NCBI GenBank assembly: GCA_030512335.1
Contig: JAULSU010000006.1
Location: 930,001 to 994,000 of the forward strand
Source of the DNA: Immersiella caudata
Lineage: Eukaryota; Ascomycota; Sordariomycetes; Sordariales; Lasiosphaeriaceae
Length of the DNA stretch: 64,000 bases
Reading direction: 5' to 3'
Each line of letters starts with the position of its first letter. Within the stretch, counting starts at the first letter, position 1. Below are positions 44,580 to 52,804 of the stretch, piece after piece. Position numbers and translations under genes: made by a program. A model generated the notes under the pieces. That model saw only the letters and a list, made by a program, of their open reading frames with translations, did not search any database and was not told where the DNA came from.

Positions 44580-46094
44580 CTAGAAGTACGCCTCCCCCAG
44601 CTGCGCACATGGATCTCTCTTCGCCGTGGGACCGCTCCGATGATCAACCCTTTCGTATTTGCGAAGCTGATCCCCCCGACCCAAAGGCTCGTCTGGGTTT
44701 GGCACGGCCACCCATTCGTCCAGACCGCCGCTCCACGGTGGTCCCACCGTAATCATGGTTTCCTTGAAGTATGGCTGCCAATGCATCCAATTTCTCACAC
44801 CGCGCTCCCATTTCATCAAACATAGGCCCGTGGCGACAGCGAGAAGCGGAAGCTGGTCCCCTTTCTCGAATCCCCAATGGAACTTGAGAATGGTCCCATG
44901 CTTGACCTCACCCGTCATCGCCGCTACCACATTCCCGAGCATACCCACGTGCATCTCAGACTCCGAAGGCTCATAGACCAACTTCCAGTACGTACCAACC
45001 GTGGATTTATTCAAGACTCCCAACTTTGCCCCTTCGGCCGCGCTCATGTGTCGCCAGCTGAAGTACACTTTTTCCTTGCCCGATCCATTAGGCTTGGGGA
45101 ACAACACCCAGAAGCCGAATGTGCCGTGCTGGTCTGGCAGTCTGAACTCGACCGGATGTCCTGGAATGTTGACCATAGGACGGATCCTGGCCCAAGTTGA
45201 AAAGAGGTAGCCGACCAGAAGAAGCGGAGAGGATCTGCTTGTGTTGGCATGGATTCCAAAGGTGCCATTGAACGGGTGGACCGCTACTCTCTTCCCTAGA
45301 CGAGAGCCCTTGCTGTCCCAACCGCCGCGGACGGTCATGCTGGGAGACATCCGGTGCTTCTTGATTCTGACTGTCTTTGGCCATGCGAGATCATGCCGGT
45401 TGATCTTGGCATTGTTTTTCTGGATGTTTCGTCGAATACTTTCCTCCAGCTCTGCTTGTCGCCTGCGCTCTTCCTCGGCCCGCTTCTGTTTCTTTTCGCG
45501 AGCCTTTCCTTCTTTGCGGGCCTTGTACTCCGCAATCTTCTCCTTGAATGATTTTGGTAATTTGGGGCGGGTAGGTATCGTTCGAGGAAGACGCCGCGGG
45601 GATGGTTTGAGTTCTTTCTTGGACTTTGCGGGTGGTTCCTGGGGTTGCGCAGCTGGCTTCTCTGCTGGAGGGTGTGTGGCGTGGCTCGAGGCTGCGACGC
45701 GTTGTGCTCGAGGATAAAGTCGTTTAAGGGAAACATGCTGACCATCGGCGCCGCGGAGGACGGGCTTAGTAGGGGCTACAGGAGGGCGCTGGGCTGTCAC
45801 CACCGGATTCTGAACAGGAGCCCGGTGTTGGCCTTGACCCAAAGGGCTTGTCTCGTTGGGGACAGGCACATTCGGCGCTGAGTCTGAGGGCGCAATGCCG
45901 AGAGGGCCGGCGCCACCCCGAAGGCGACTATCGAGCTCTTGAACCTGGTGTTGTAGCGTGCGGATCTCCTCAACGAGCTCTCGCATACCCTGCTTGTCCT
46001 GAGGCGCCGACAGCCCGCCAAACTTGCCCTCGCTGCTGCTGCCGCTACTGCTGCTATTACTTGACTTGGAATTCTTCTTGGAAAGGCTGGCCAT
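44580..46094 (-). CDS. Unknown protein with coiled coil and basic central region
   Basis: Single exon of 504 residues. The N-terminus is Ser/Lys-rich, then a short coiled coil (MRELVEEIRTLQHQVQELDS), a Pro/Ala-rich linker, and a highly charged helix (EGKAREKKQKRAEEERRRQA). The C-terminal 270 residues look globular: VEFRLPDQHGTFGFWVLFPK, GTYWKLVYEPSESEMHVGML, GTILKFHWGFEKGDQLPLLA and VATGLCLMKWERG. This strand-strand-helix ending resembles the Tubby C-terminal-like/LURP-one superfamily, but that is a weak suggestion. No signal peptide or membrane segment is seen. The charged helix could carry a nuclear signal (KSKKELKPSPRRLPR). Function not recognised. The coding frame is supported by length, lack of stops, and GC-rich third positions. 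Confidence 0.7.
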   Translation of the reverse strand: MASLSKKNSKSSNSSSSGSSSEGKFGGLSAPQDKQGMRELVEEIRTLQHQVQELDSRLRGGAGPLGIAPSDSAPNVPVPNETSPLGQGQHRAPVQNPVVTAQRPPVAPTKPVLRGADGQHVSLKRLYPRAQRVAASSHATHPPAEKPAAQPQEPPAKSKKELKPSPRRLPRTIPTRPKLPKSFKEKIAEYKARKEGKAREKKQKRAEEERRRQAELEESIRRNIQKNNAKINRHDLAWPKTVRIKKHRMSPSMTVRGGWDSKGSRLGKRVAVHPFNGTFGIHANTSRSSPLLLVGYLFSTWARIRPMVNIPGHPVEFRLPDQHGTFGFWVLFPKPNGSGKEKVYFSWRHMSAAEGAKLGVLNKSTVGTYWKLVYEPSESEMHVGMLGNVVAAMTGEVKHGTILKFHWGFEKGDQLPLLAVATGLCLMKWERGVRNWMHWQPYFKETMITVGPPWSGGLDEWVAVPNPDEPLGRGDQLRKYERVDHRSGPTAKRDPCAQLGEAYF

Positions 46095-46613
46095 GGTTGC
46101 TGCGGTCTTTCCGAGCGGGATCGTAGTTCGTGTTTGCGCAGTTCGGGATCCTCAGGCAAGATCGATGCGGGGAGTGTATTCGCAAGCCGTCGTAGCCGGG
46201 GGGATCGAAAAGGCCGGACTATCTGCGGCCTGTCGCGTATAGAAGGTAGATGGAAAAGAGTACTGTCTATAGGTTGTCGGAGGTGGTGAGGATGGAACAA
46301 TTCTTGAGATCTGCAATTCTTGGGGGAGTTCGCCAAGAGAAGCGGACAACCCCAGCGAGCACGACCAGTAGGGAAAGTACGGATAACCCCTGCAGCTTCC
46401 GTCATTTCAGAAGGGGAGGGAGAAGTCGGAGGAAGGAACCAATATTCACAATAAACCAAGGCATCAGTCAGCAGGGGGATGACGGAACAGGAGCCGAAAA
46501 AGTGTTTAGGGGTAGAAACGCCCTGTTAGGCGGTACGCCCAAAATGATTCCAAAAGCTATGCAAAAACTATGAACAAAGAGTGAAGACTTTGCCGAGCCG
46601 CTGAATCTAGCTC
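46095..46613. other. Promoter of unknown gene / 3' end of glucuronan lyase
   Basis: About 0.5 kb upstream of the 46094 start? No: it lies between that start (minus strand, left) and the stop of the next minus-strand gene at 46614, so it holds the promoter of the former and the 3' UTR of the latter. No other feature is seen. Confidence 0.45.
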
Positions 46614-47727
46614 TTACAAACACTGGGAGTACCAATCGTTGGAGTACTTGCAAGTCAGGCCAGCAGCGCAGGTGGTGCACCCGCTGAAGCCAACGCCACC
46701 GCATTGCGCGTACTGGCTTGCCGTACAGCTAGGCGGTGTGGTTGTCGCGACCGGAGTGGAGCTGGTAGTGCTTGTAGTTCTAACCGTGGTAGAGGTGGAG
46801 AAGGTCGTCGAGCTCGAGGCACGGATTGTAGTGCTGCTCGTGGTCTTGATCGCAGAGGTCGCCTCGACCAGCGGCTCAGGGGCACCTGTGAAGTGATGAT
46901 TATTAGATCGTATCAATAGATATTCTTGCGGTGGTATACTTACCAGGACCAGCAACAGAAGTAGTCAGACTTCCGCTCTCAATGTAAACACCAGACCAAT
47001 AAAAGTCCTCGTTGGTGTCAGGGTAGCCGGAGCGCGGGAGCTCCAGCACACCAACATGCCAGTCAGCGCCGTTGCTGCTGGTGCTCGTCTTGACGGGCGC
47101 CACCTTCTGCGTCAATGGGCCACTGCCAGTCGAGTGCCAGAAACCAACAGTCCCAGCGGTGAAGTCAATCTCGTACGCAACGTTGTGCCAGACATCGGCG
47201 TCCCAGTTCACGTTCCACTTAGTATCGCCACCAACGCACCAGCGCAGCAGAGGGTCCGAAATTCCGGGGGCGCCCGACAGCCAGCCGGACTTGAGCTCGG
47301 TGAAGTGGCTCTCGAAGAAGGCGATCTGGTGTTCGCGGGTCGTAGCCAGCGCATTGACGTCCTTGCGCATCAGGGAGAAGTGGTAGTAGACCTTGCCCTT
47401 GTTGATGGCGGCGCTCGTCTGAGGAATCAGCTCCGTGCGGCGCATGTTCTGGCCGTTCCAGTACGCTGTGTTATCAAGGGTGATCTTGGCCCCCTGCTTC
47501 GAGCCCGAATCGGCGGGGTTCTTGTAATCAGGAGACAGGTTGACGTAAGATGTCACCGGAGATGATCCGTGGATGTAGTACTGATACGGACCGACCTGGT
47601 TACCCCAGGACCATTTGTTTAGATCAGTTGAGGATGTGAGGTCGTTGAAGCGGCCATCCCAGAGAATGGCGCCCGCCGAAACAGAGAGCGCATTGGCTGC
47701 GATGCTGGAAAGAATCGAGAGTTTCAT
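46614..47727 (-). CDS. Secreted glucuronan lyase (PL20) with CBM1
   Basis: Exons 47727-46944 and 46885-46614 with a 58-nt intron; 351 residues. The ATG at 47727 is chosen because MKLSILSSIAANALSVSAGA is a signal peptide; a longer start at 47769 would hide it. The catalytic domain (AILWDGRFNDLTSSTDLNKW, WSWGNQVGPYQYYIHGSSPV, NMRRTELIPQTSAAINKGKV, REHQIAFFESHFTELKSGWL, DVWHNVAYEIDFTAGTVGFW) matches the beta-jelly-roll PL20 family, whose known fungal member cuts beta-1,4-glucuronan by beta-elimination. A Thr/Ser-rich linker follows the intron. The last 35 residues are a fungal cellulose-binding module (CTASQYAQCGGVGFSGCTTC, with WYSQCL at the end). The C-terminal position of the CBM1 and its attachment to a PL20 enzyme suggest action on polyuronides in cellulose-bearing walls. 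Confidence 0.92.
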
Positions 47728-49010
47728 CGTGACGGGTGGTGCGGGCGATGGCAAACGGGGGAGCGCCAAATGAATGATCTGGAGGCGGTGGTTTAATAGA
47801 CTTTATCTAGCGCGCCAGCACGTATCCGCCCGCGATGGCTTACTTGATATCCGGGACTATCCTTCGCTGTTGTTCCATATTGCCTCGTGGATCGGCGGAG
47901 GCTGCTTGCTGCGAATCGCCGGGCCAAGAGCAGGAGATCGGTGGGAAATCGAGCGTCGTCGAATCGCCAAATCGCAATAGCGGCCCGGTTTAGGTCAAGA
48001 CTCAGGGAAGCGGGATTCCGGGGTTGCAGTCTCGCGGAAGCAAGCATTAGAATTGTCCCGTTTCAGTCGTAGTGTGACGTTGAAACGGCGCATCGAGCGG
48101 CTTGTGGTGGAGGCCATCGGCTGGGCTCCCGAAAATCGATTCGAGACCCACTTGCGAATCCCCGATTTCTGGACGGAATTGAGCTTGTGAGCGTCAAGCT
48201 TTTCGTGACTTGCGCCGCTCGATCTGGGCGCATGGAGTCGGAGATGGTGGATGGGTCAGTTCTGGATGCTTCCCGGCGTGGAAATAGGCCTTGCAGAACT
48301 GCTCCAGCTGAAGTGGGCCATTTTGTCGCGCCGGCCAACTAAATTTCTTCCCATCCCCTTTTCTCATGGCAATGGGTGATACGAAGGCCTTTGACAACAC
48401 TAGAATCATTAAGAAGCGATCAAGAGATGAAAATAGATAGAGGCTCTACTTCTCTTCCCGATGTGTGTTGAATCGGCACTCTTCCAGCTTCCCCAGCAGT
48501 GACACAAATAGCAATGTCTAAGCATGAACAATGGGGGCAATTTCTCTGCAGTCGGGCACAAAGCGACCCAGTTTTCTTCACGGCGACAGCCGTGTTTTGG
48601 ATGGATGACGCAAAGGCTCTTACACGGAGAAACCCAAGCTGGTGGTTCTGAAAGATGATGTGTTCGGCTGCTCGCAGCCCAAGTCGCAGGCCTACTTTAT
48701 GCACCTCCGGATGTCAAGGCTGGCCTGCATGGAAGGTAAACGAATTGCGCTCAGCATCTTGAGCGTTTGCCTCTCAATTTCGTGCGGTGGATTTGCCTTG
48801 TAGAAGTCGTGACCCCACAACCGATCTACCCCCTGCCGATCACAATTTCTGTCAGATAAACAGCGATTACCACTTGTCAGAGTAATTGAACGTTCCCTGC
48901 ATTTTAGTGCAGTGGTAATACGTGACACCATAAGGGTGGCCCGCAGGTCGTCACACAGTGCTACTAAGGGAGAGGAGTTAAATTGCTCTAACTTTAACTA
49001 AAACTAGATA
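47728..49010. other. Glucuronan lyase promoter and left flank of transposon island
   Basis: No gene is seen. The right part becomes AT-rich. At 48933-48956 there is a 24-base fragment (AAGGGTGGCCCGCAGGTCGT...) identical to the end of an LTR-like repeat that recurs inside the island. Confidence 0.5.
48933..48956 (-). repeat. Fragment of LTR-like repeat C
   Basis: A 24-base copy of the TGTGACGACCTGCGGG end (reverse strand) also found at 50431, 51065-51128 and 51222-51285. It lies 54 bp outside the pogo element, so this family inserted here more than once. Confidence 0.6.
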
Positions 49011-49055
49011 ACGTGCGTTATAAGCGAGCGGCGCATATAAGCGAGCGGCGCACTT
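49011..49055 (+). repeat. Left terminal inverted repeat of pogo element
   Basis: Begins ACGTGCGTTATAAGCGAGCG. The word AAGCGAGCGGCGCA occurs twice in tandem inside it; such doubled words often are transposase-binding sites. The outermost ACGT is itself a palindrome. Confidence 0.92.
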
Positions 49056-49089
49056 CCCCCAACCTCATAGCAAGTATCTATAATTATTC

Positions 49090-49808
49090 CACCACAACAT
49101 TAGGAAATAATAATAACTGAATCAGAAATAGATCAATCAGATGATTCTGTAGCCTCTTTACAGGTGTGTGTATTATGGCCAGGCTTACCGCACACACCAT
49201 AACACTGAATCTTTGTATAAGACCCCCCTGTACCACCACCACTTTGGCGTGTTTCCTAAGCCAACTACTTGCCCACAGCCTTCTGATCTAGTAAATCCTG
49301 TGCCTTTTATACAGTAAGTAACCCTTTAAGCCGTACACGTGTTTTTTTAGCCCTCCGTTGCTTATTAAGCCCTTTATTAGCCTTTTATAGTGTGGAGACC
49401 TTTATACGGAGAAGAGCCACCTTGTGTATTACAGTTATTATACCTTTAACTAATCGATCTATAACTATTAGTATAAAGGTTAAAGAGCTGCCCTAATGGT
49501 TTAAAATTCGATTTTTAATAAATGCTAACTGTGAGGTAGCCTCTTAGGGGTTATGTGGTGTTTAGGAGGTCTAAGGTAATGGTGTGGTTTAGCCTGAGGT
49601 TAGGGGTGTTAGGGTTTAAATATACATATCTAGCTTTAATATTACTTTATCTGGGTTATACGGTATAAGGCCAGCTCCGGTAAAGCCCCCCTGGATATTC
49701 TTTTCCGTAATTGAAGTAAAAAACGCTTCTTTAAACGAACAGAGAAATTCTAACTTACTAATATAAGTAATACTTATCCACATCAACTGCTCAATCTAAT
49801 GGCTGTAC
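49090..49808 (-). pseudogene. Transposase fragment, C-terminal part with CCHC knuckle
   Basis: Minus-strand reading gives IEQLMWISITYISKLEFLCS, then ITEKNIQGGFTGAGLIPYNP and DKVILKLDMYI, the well-kept C-terminal end of the DDE domain in fungal pogo transposases (NIQGGFRGAGLVP-type). Further on, CYGVCGKPGHNTHTC (49160-49205) is the CCHC knuckle that ends these proteins. In-frame stops break up the linker between them. Confidence 0.85.
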
Positions 49809-50099
49809 TGTTACGACCTCTGGCCTGTTGACAGACAGTCGGCAGGGTCGCTAGATAGGTTGGGTGGGGTAGAGAGGAGTAATACAGAGGCAAGTCCTTA
49901 CAGACAGGGGTTTACTAGTTAATAATGGTTATATATCACTATAAGACAGAGTAACACTTTAAGTGTTAATACAGTAAGATATAATTAAAGTTGGTTTAAT
50001 TAACAAGCGAATACTTGTGTGAGGAACAGAAGGTTCCTCACACCATCGTGGGTATGATGATGGCTATCTATACTAATTAGTGGAGATGTAACTTGTACC
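49809..50099 (+). repeat. LTR-like repeat B, copy 1
   Basis: A 291-bp unit starting TGTTACGACC and ending near GTAACTTGTACC. It is followed, after 37 bp, by a second direct copy and, further on, by an inverted one. It has no coding content. The TG start and dispersed habit suggest a solo LTR, but a clean CA end and target duplication were not found. The AT content and differences between copies suggest RIP. Confidence 0.7.
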
Positions 50100-50136
50100 T
50101 TGATCACTCTGATTATTCCTCCTAGTGTTGATCAAG

Positions 50137-50423
50137 TGTTACGACCTAGCCTGTCGACAGATGGTCGGCAGGGTCGCTAGATAAGATGGGTGGGTAGAGA
50201 GGAGTAGTGCAGAGGTAAGTCCTTACAGACAGGGGTTTACTGGTCAATGGGCCATATATCACTATAAGACAGAGCAACACTCCAAGTGTTAGTGTAATAG
50301 GATATAATTAAAGTTGGTTTAATTAATAAGCAAATACTTGTGTGAGGAATAAAAGGTTCCTCATGTTATCATAGGTACAATAATAGCTATCTATACTTAA
50401 TTAACTAAGATGTAACTTATACC
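50137..50423 (+). repeat. LTR-like repeat B, copy 2
   Basis: Direct copy of the unit at 49809, visibly similar over its whole length (shared words GGTCGCTAGATA, CACTATAAGACAGAG, GGTTTAATTAA). It ends seven bases before repeat C begins. Confidence 0.7.
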
Positions 50424-50430
50424 TTAATCA

Positions 50431-50639
50431 TGTGACGACCTGCAGGCCACCCTTGTGGTCGGGCCGGACCGGCAAAGGCCCGCAGGCGCCACAGTACGAA
50501 AGGACAGTATGTACGGTGCCTGGCACTGTAGCTCTGTGCCAAGAGATGGCTCTGGCAACAGAGCCCGGCCCCCGCTGAGAGAAGGTGGCTCTTAATGGTA
50601 AGCGGCTCTGCAGTACAGAGCCGCAGGGACCACAGAGCC
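50431..50639 (+). repeat. LTR-like repeat C, diverged copy
   Basis: Begins TGTGACGACCTGCAGGCCAC; GC-rich, in contrast to the B copies on both sides, and so probably younger or less affected by RIP. Internal words GGCTCT/AGAGCC recur and could pair into hairpins. It ends exactly where the inverted B copy starts. Confidence 0.6.
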
Positions 50640-50930
50640 GGTACAAGTTACATCTTTATTAATTAGTATAGATAGCTATTATCGTACCCACAATGGTGTG
50701 AGGAACCTTCTGTTCCTTATATAAGTATTTGCTTGTTAATTGAACTAATTTCGATTATATCCTACTGCACTAACACTTGGAGTGTTGCTCTGTCTTATAG
50801 TGATATATGACCGCTATTGACCAGTGAACCCTTATCTGTAAGGATTTGCCTCTGTACTACTCCTCTCCACCCCACCTAACCTATCTAGCGACCCTGCCGA
50901 CCGCCTGTCGACAGGACAGAGGTCGTAACA
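50640..50930 (-). repeat. LTR-like repeat B, copy 3 (inverted)
   Basis: Reverse-strand copy of the units at 49809 and 50137. With them it makes a large imperfect inverted repeat around repeat C, able to form a long hairpin. Confidence 0.7.
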
Positions 50931-51064
50931 AATCACTCTAATCACTGGGCTCACCTAGTGAGCAAGGTGATTAATAGTCTTAGCGTTGATTGTGATCACT
51001 CCTTTCTTCCAGTGATCAGGGTGATCAGTCCGTGTACGCGTTTCAGCTTGCACTGTTTACACAC

Positions 51065-51128
51065 TGTGGCGCCTGCGGGGACACGTCGGTCCGTTCCGAC
51101 CTACAAGGGTGGCCCGCAGGTCGTCACA
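51065..51128 (-). repeat. LTR-like repeat C, tandem copy 1
   Basis: Reverse-strand end starting TGTGACGACCTGCGGGCCAC and reaching GGCGCCACAGTG. Part of a direct tandem pair with 51222-51285, unit about 157 bp. Confidence 0.7.
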
Positions 51129-51221
51129 TCAAGTTGATCAATGCTCAATGTGATCATCCGTTTTAGCGTTGAGTAGAGTGATCACACAGTGCGTGTAAGT
51201 TGCCCTTACTGTGTTGCATAC

Positions 51222-51285
51222 GGTGGCGCCTGCGGGGACACGTCGGTCCGTTCCGGCCTACAAGGGTGACCCGCAGGTCGTCACA
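51222..51285 (-). repeat. LTR-like repeat C, tandem copy 2
   Basis: Nearly identical to 51065-51128. Its outer end at 51285 is the junction with the catalytic core of the interrupted transposase. Confidence 0.7.
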
Positions 51286-51606
51286 ATTACATAGCTAAGA
51301 TAATAAATAGTGGGATGGCCTAGCCCTGAGAATTCACCCCTTGGATAACCGTAACCCACTTTTAATTGCCAGGCTGGGCTTATTTAGCCTTACCACGGCT
51401 ATCTGAGGTAGTAACTACTATAATAGGCGTGATAATACCTATTATAAAACCAGTCTTGTCAAAATTATACACATCTTTATCAAGGATACTGTATTTAGCC
51501 TTTATGTTATATATAAGGGTAAACCACTCGCTAATAACCTTTAGATCTTTGTATTTAGCCCTTTAATAGTTATATTTACATGTAAAACACGTCTAAAGCT
51601 TTTGTT
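51286..51606 (-). pseudogene. Transposase fragment, DDE catalytic core
   Basis: Minus-strand reading gives VISEWFTLIYNIKAKYSILD, then KDVYNFDKTGFIIGIITP with the first catalytic Asp (YNFD-x-TGF), VVTTSDSRGKAK, KWVTVIQGVNSQG and AIPLFIILA. Stops interrupt at positions where pogo-family transposases have Leu, Arg and Trp (as in QGWAIP). This is clear DDE_1 sequence. Confidence 0.9.
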
Positions 51607-51610
51607 GCTT

Positions 51611-52274
51611 TGTAGCACTCTACAGGCCTGTATTACAGCGCCTGAGAGCCTGTGGGAGCCTGTAGTACAGTGCTCCGGTCAGGGGAAGAAATGCGAGTAC
51701 AGTGCTCCGGAGGAGCGCTGTAAGGTACGACAGCAGAGCTTACTAAGGTGCTGAAGGAAGCAAACGAAGGCCTGTACTACAGAGCCTAAAAGACAAGTTA
51801 CAGCGGATTATGCGCTGTAAAACAGAAGGTTTCAGTGAACTCTGCACTGTAATGACAACTGTGTTGCTTGTGAATTGCTTGCTTCAGTGAGTAGTACTCA
51901 ACTGAAGGAAGTAGATTGCTTGCTTGTGAGGAAAGCTAATTACAAGAGAGGAGATGGCTAGTTATAGGCTGTGGGAGCTCTGGAATGGAAATTCCAGAGC
52001 TTTCTACTACTAATACAATAATAGAATAGTATGGTGGAGGCTCTCCACAGGCCTCGTAATCACTGATGTGGCCTCAGAAGGTTGTGGAAGCCTGTGGGCT
52101 TCCAGAGCCTTCTGTGGCCCCCTGAAGGCCCTGAGGCCTTCTGGATTCCAGAAGGTTCGAAGCCACATTGTGGCTAGTGGGTGGCTGCAGGTGCAGGGTA
52201 CCCAGCGCCTTCCTCACTGGCAGGCCCTGTAGATACAGGGCCTCTTTAGCGCTCTCAGAGGCTAGAATTTAACA
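51611..52274. mobile_element. Solo-LTR-like insertion with target-site duplication
   Basis: A 664-bp non-coding insertion with TG...CA ends on either strand (TGTAGCA at left, TTTAACA at right), flanked by a direct GCTT (GCTTT if the first T is shared) at 51607-51610 and 52275-52278. Removing it and one duplicate joins the transposase reading smoothly (minus strand ...LKQQKL...). It is less AT-rich than the surrounding transposon, so it probably arrived after the RIP episode. Orientation is not known. No repeat of it elsewhere in the window. Confidence 0.8.
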
Positions 52275-52278
52275 GCTT

Positions 52279-52676
52279 TAATTAGTATTTGATAAAGTTA
52301 TAAGCCCAGAGCTTACCAACAGGGGGCGTGTCGCGTTTATATAACAGTCGGTTAGTTATATCTTCCATATAATGAAGCTAAGGGTGGAATACGTGTGTAG
52401 ATAACTCGATTATATACTAAACAATCGTACTTTTTTCTAAATCCGTAAACTTACGTAAGTTAGCTGAAATATCACGTCGTACAGGTTTACCGTAAAGCTG
52501 TTACCAGAGTGTTGTTTCTGGGACATTATATACCTTAGCTGCCTTTTGCTAACTAAGCTTTGGATTCTTCTGAATAGCTTAGATGGCTAAAAGAAGCCTC
52601 GCTTCGTTTAAATCGCTTGCTATGGTTTTTGGTGGTGGAATGTGGTAAATAATCAGGGGTAGCGCGTCGCGTTGAA
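52279..52676 (-). pseudogene. Transposase fragment, N-terminal DNA-binding part
   Basis: By position this is the helix-turn-helix/CENP-B part of the transposase. The minus-strand reading is badly interrupted by stops; only faint family traces remain (a basic RIQSLVSKRQLR stretch followed by a polar segment). The assignment rests mainly on its place between the right terminal repeat and the catalytic core. Confidence 0.6.
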
Positions 52677-52721
52677 AAGTGCGCCGCTCGCTTTTATGCG
52701 CCGCTCGCTTATAACGCACGT
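52677..52721 (-). repeat. Right terminal inverted repeat of pogo element
   Basis: Reverse complement of 49011-49055 with one mismatch (A for T between the two AAGCGAGCGGCGCA words). Followed by TA at 52722. Confidence 0.92.
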
Positions 52722-52804
52722 TAGTGATACAAAGACAACAATAACTCAGCTGTAATTATACATTATCATGCAGTCGCCCGGAGCCAACCTTTCCAGCAGA
52801 CCTG

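Larger units (their letters stand above)
49011..52721 (-). mobile_element. pogo/Fot1-type DNA transposon, RIP-mutated and interrupted
   Basis: The element is bounded by 45-bp terminal inverted repeats that differ at one position, and by the dinucleotide TA on both sides (49009-49010 and 52722-52723), the target duplication of Tc1/mariner-pogo elements. The minus strand encodes a DDE_1 transposase in pieces: N-terminal DNA-binding part (52279-52676), catalytic core (51286-51606), and C-terminal part with a CCHC knuckle (49090-49808). Many in-frame stops stand where family proteins have Trp, Gln or Arg, as expected from C-to-T RIP mutation. Two groups of later insertions (49809-51285 and 51611-52274) split it. 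It cannot make transposase itself, but the ends look intact enough to be moved by an active relative. Confidence 0.9.

Noticed and set aside
50428..50646. Small open frame inside the repeat nest
   Set aside because: It lies fully within repeat C and the start of repeat B copy 3; no protein similarity.
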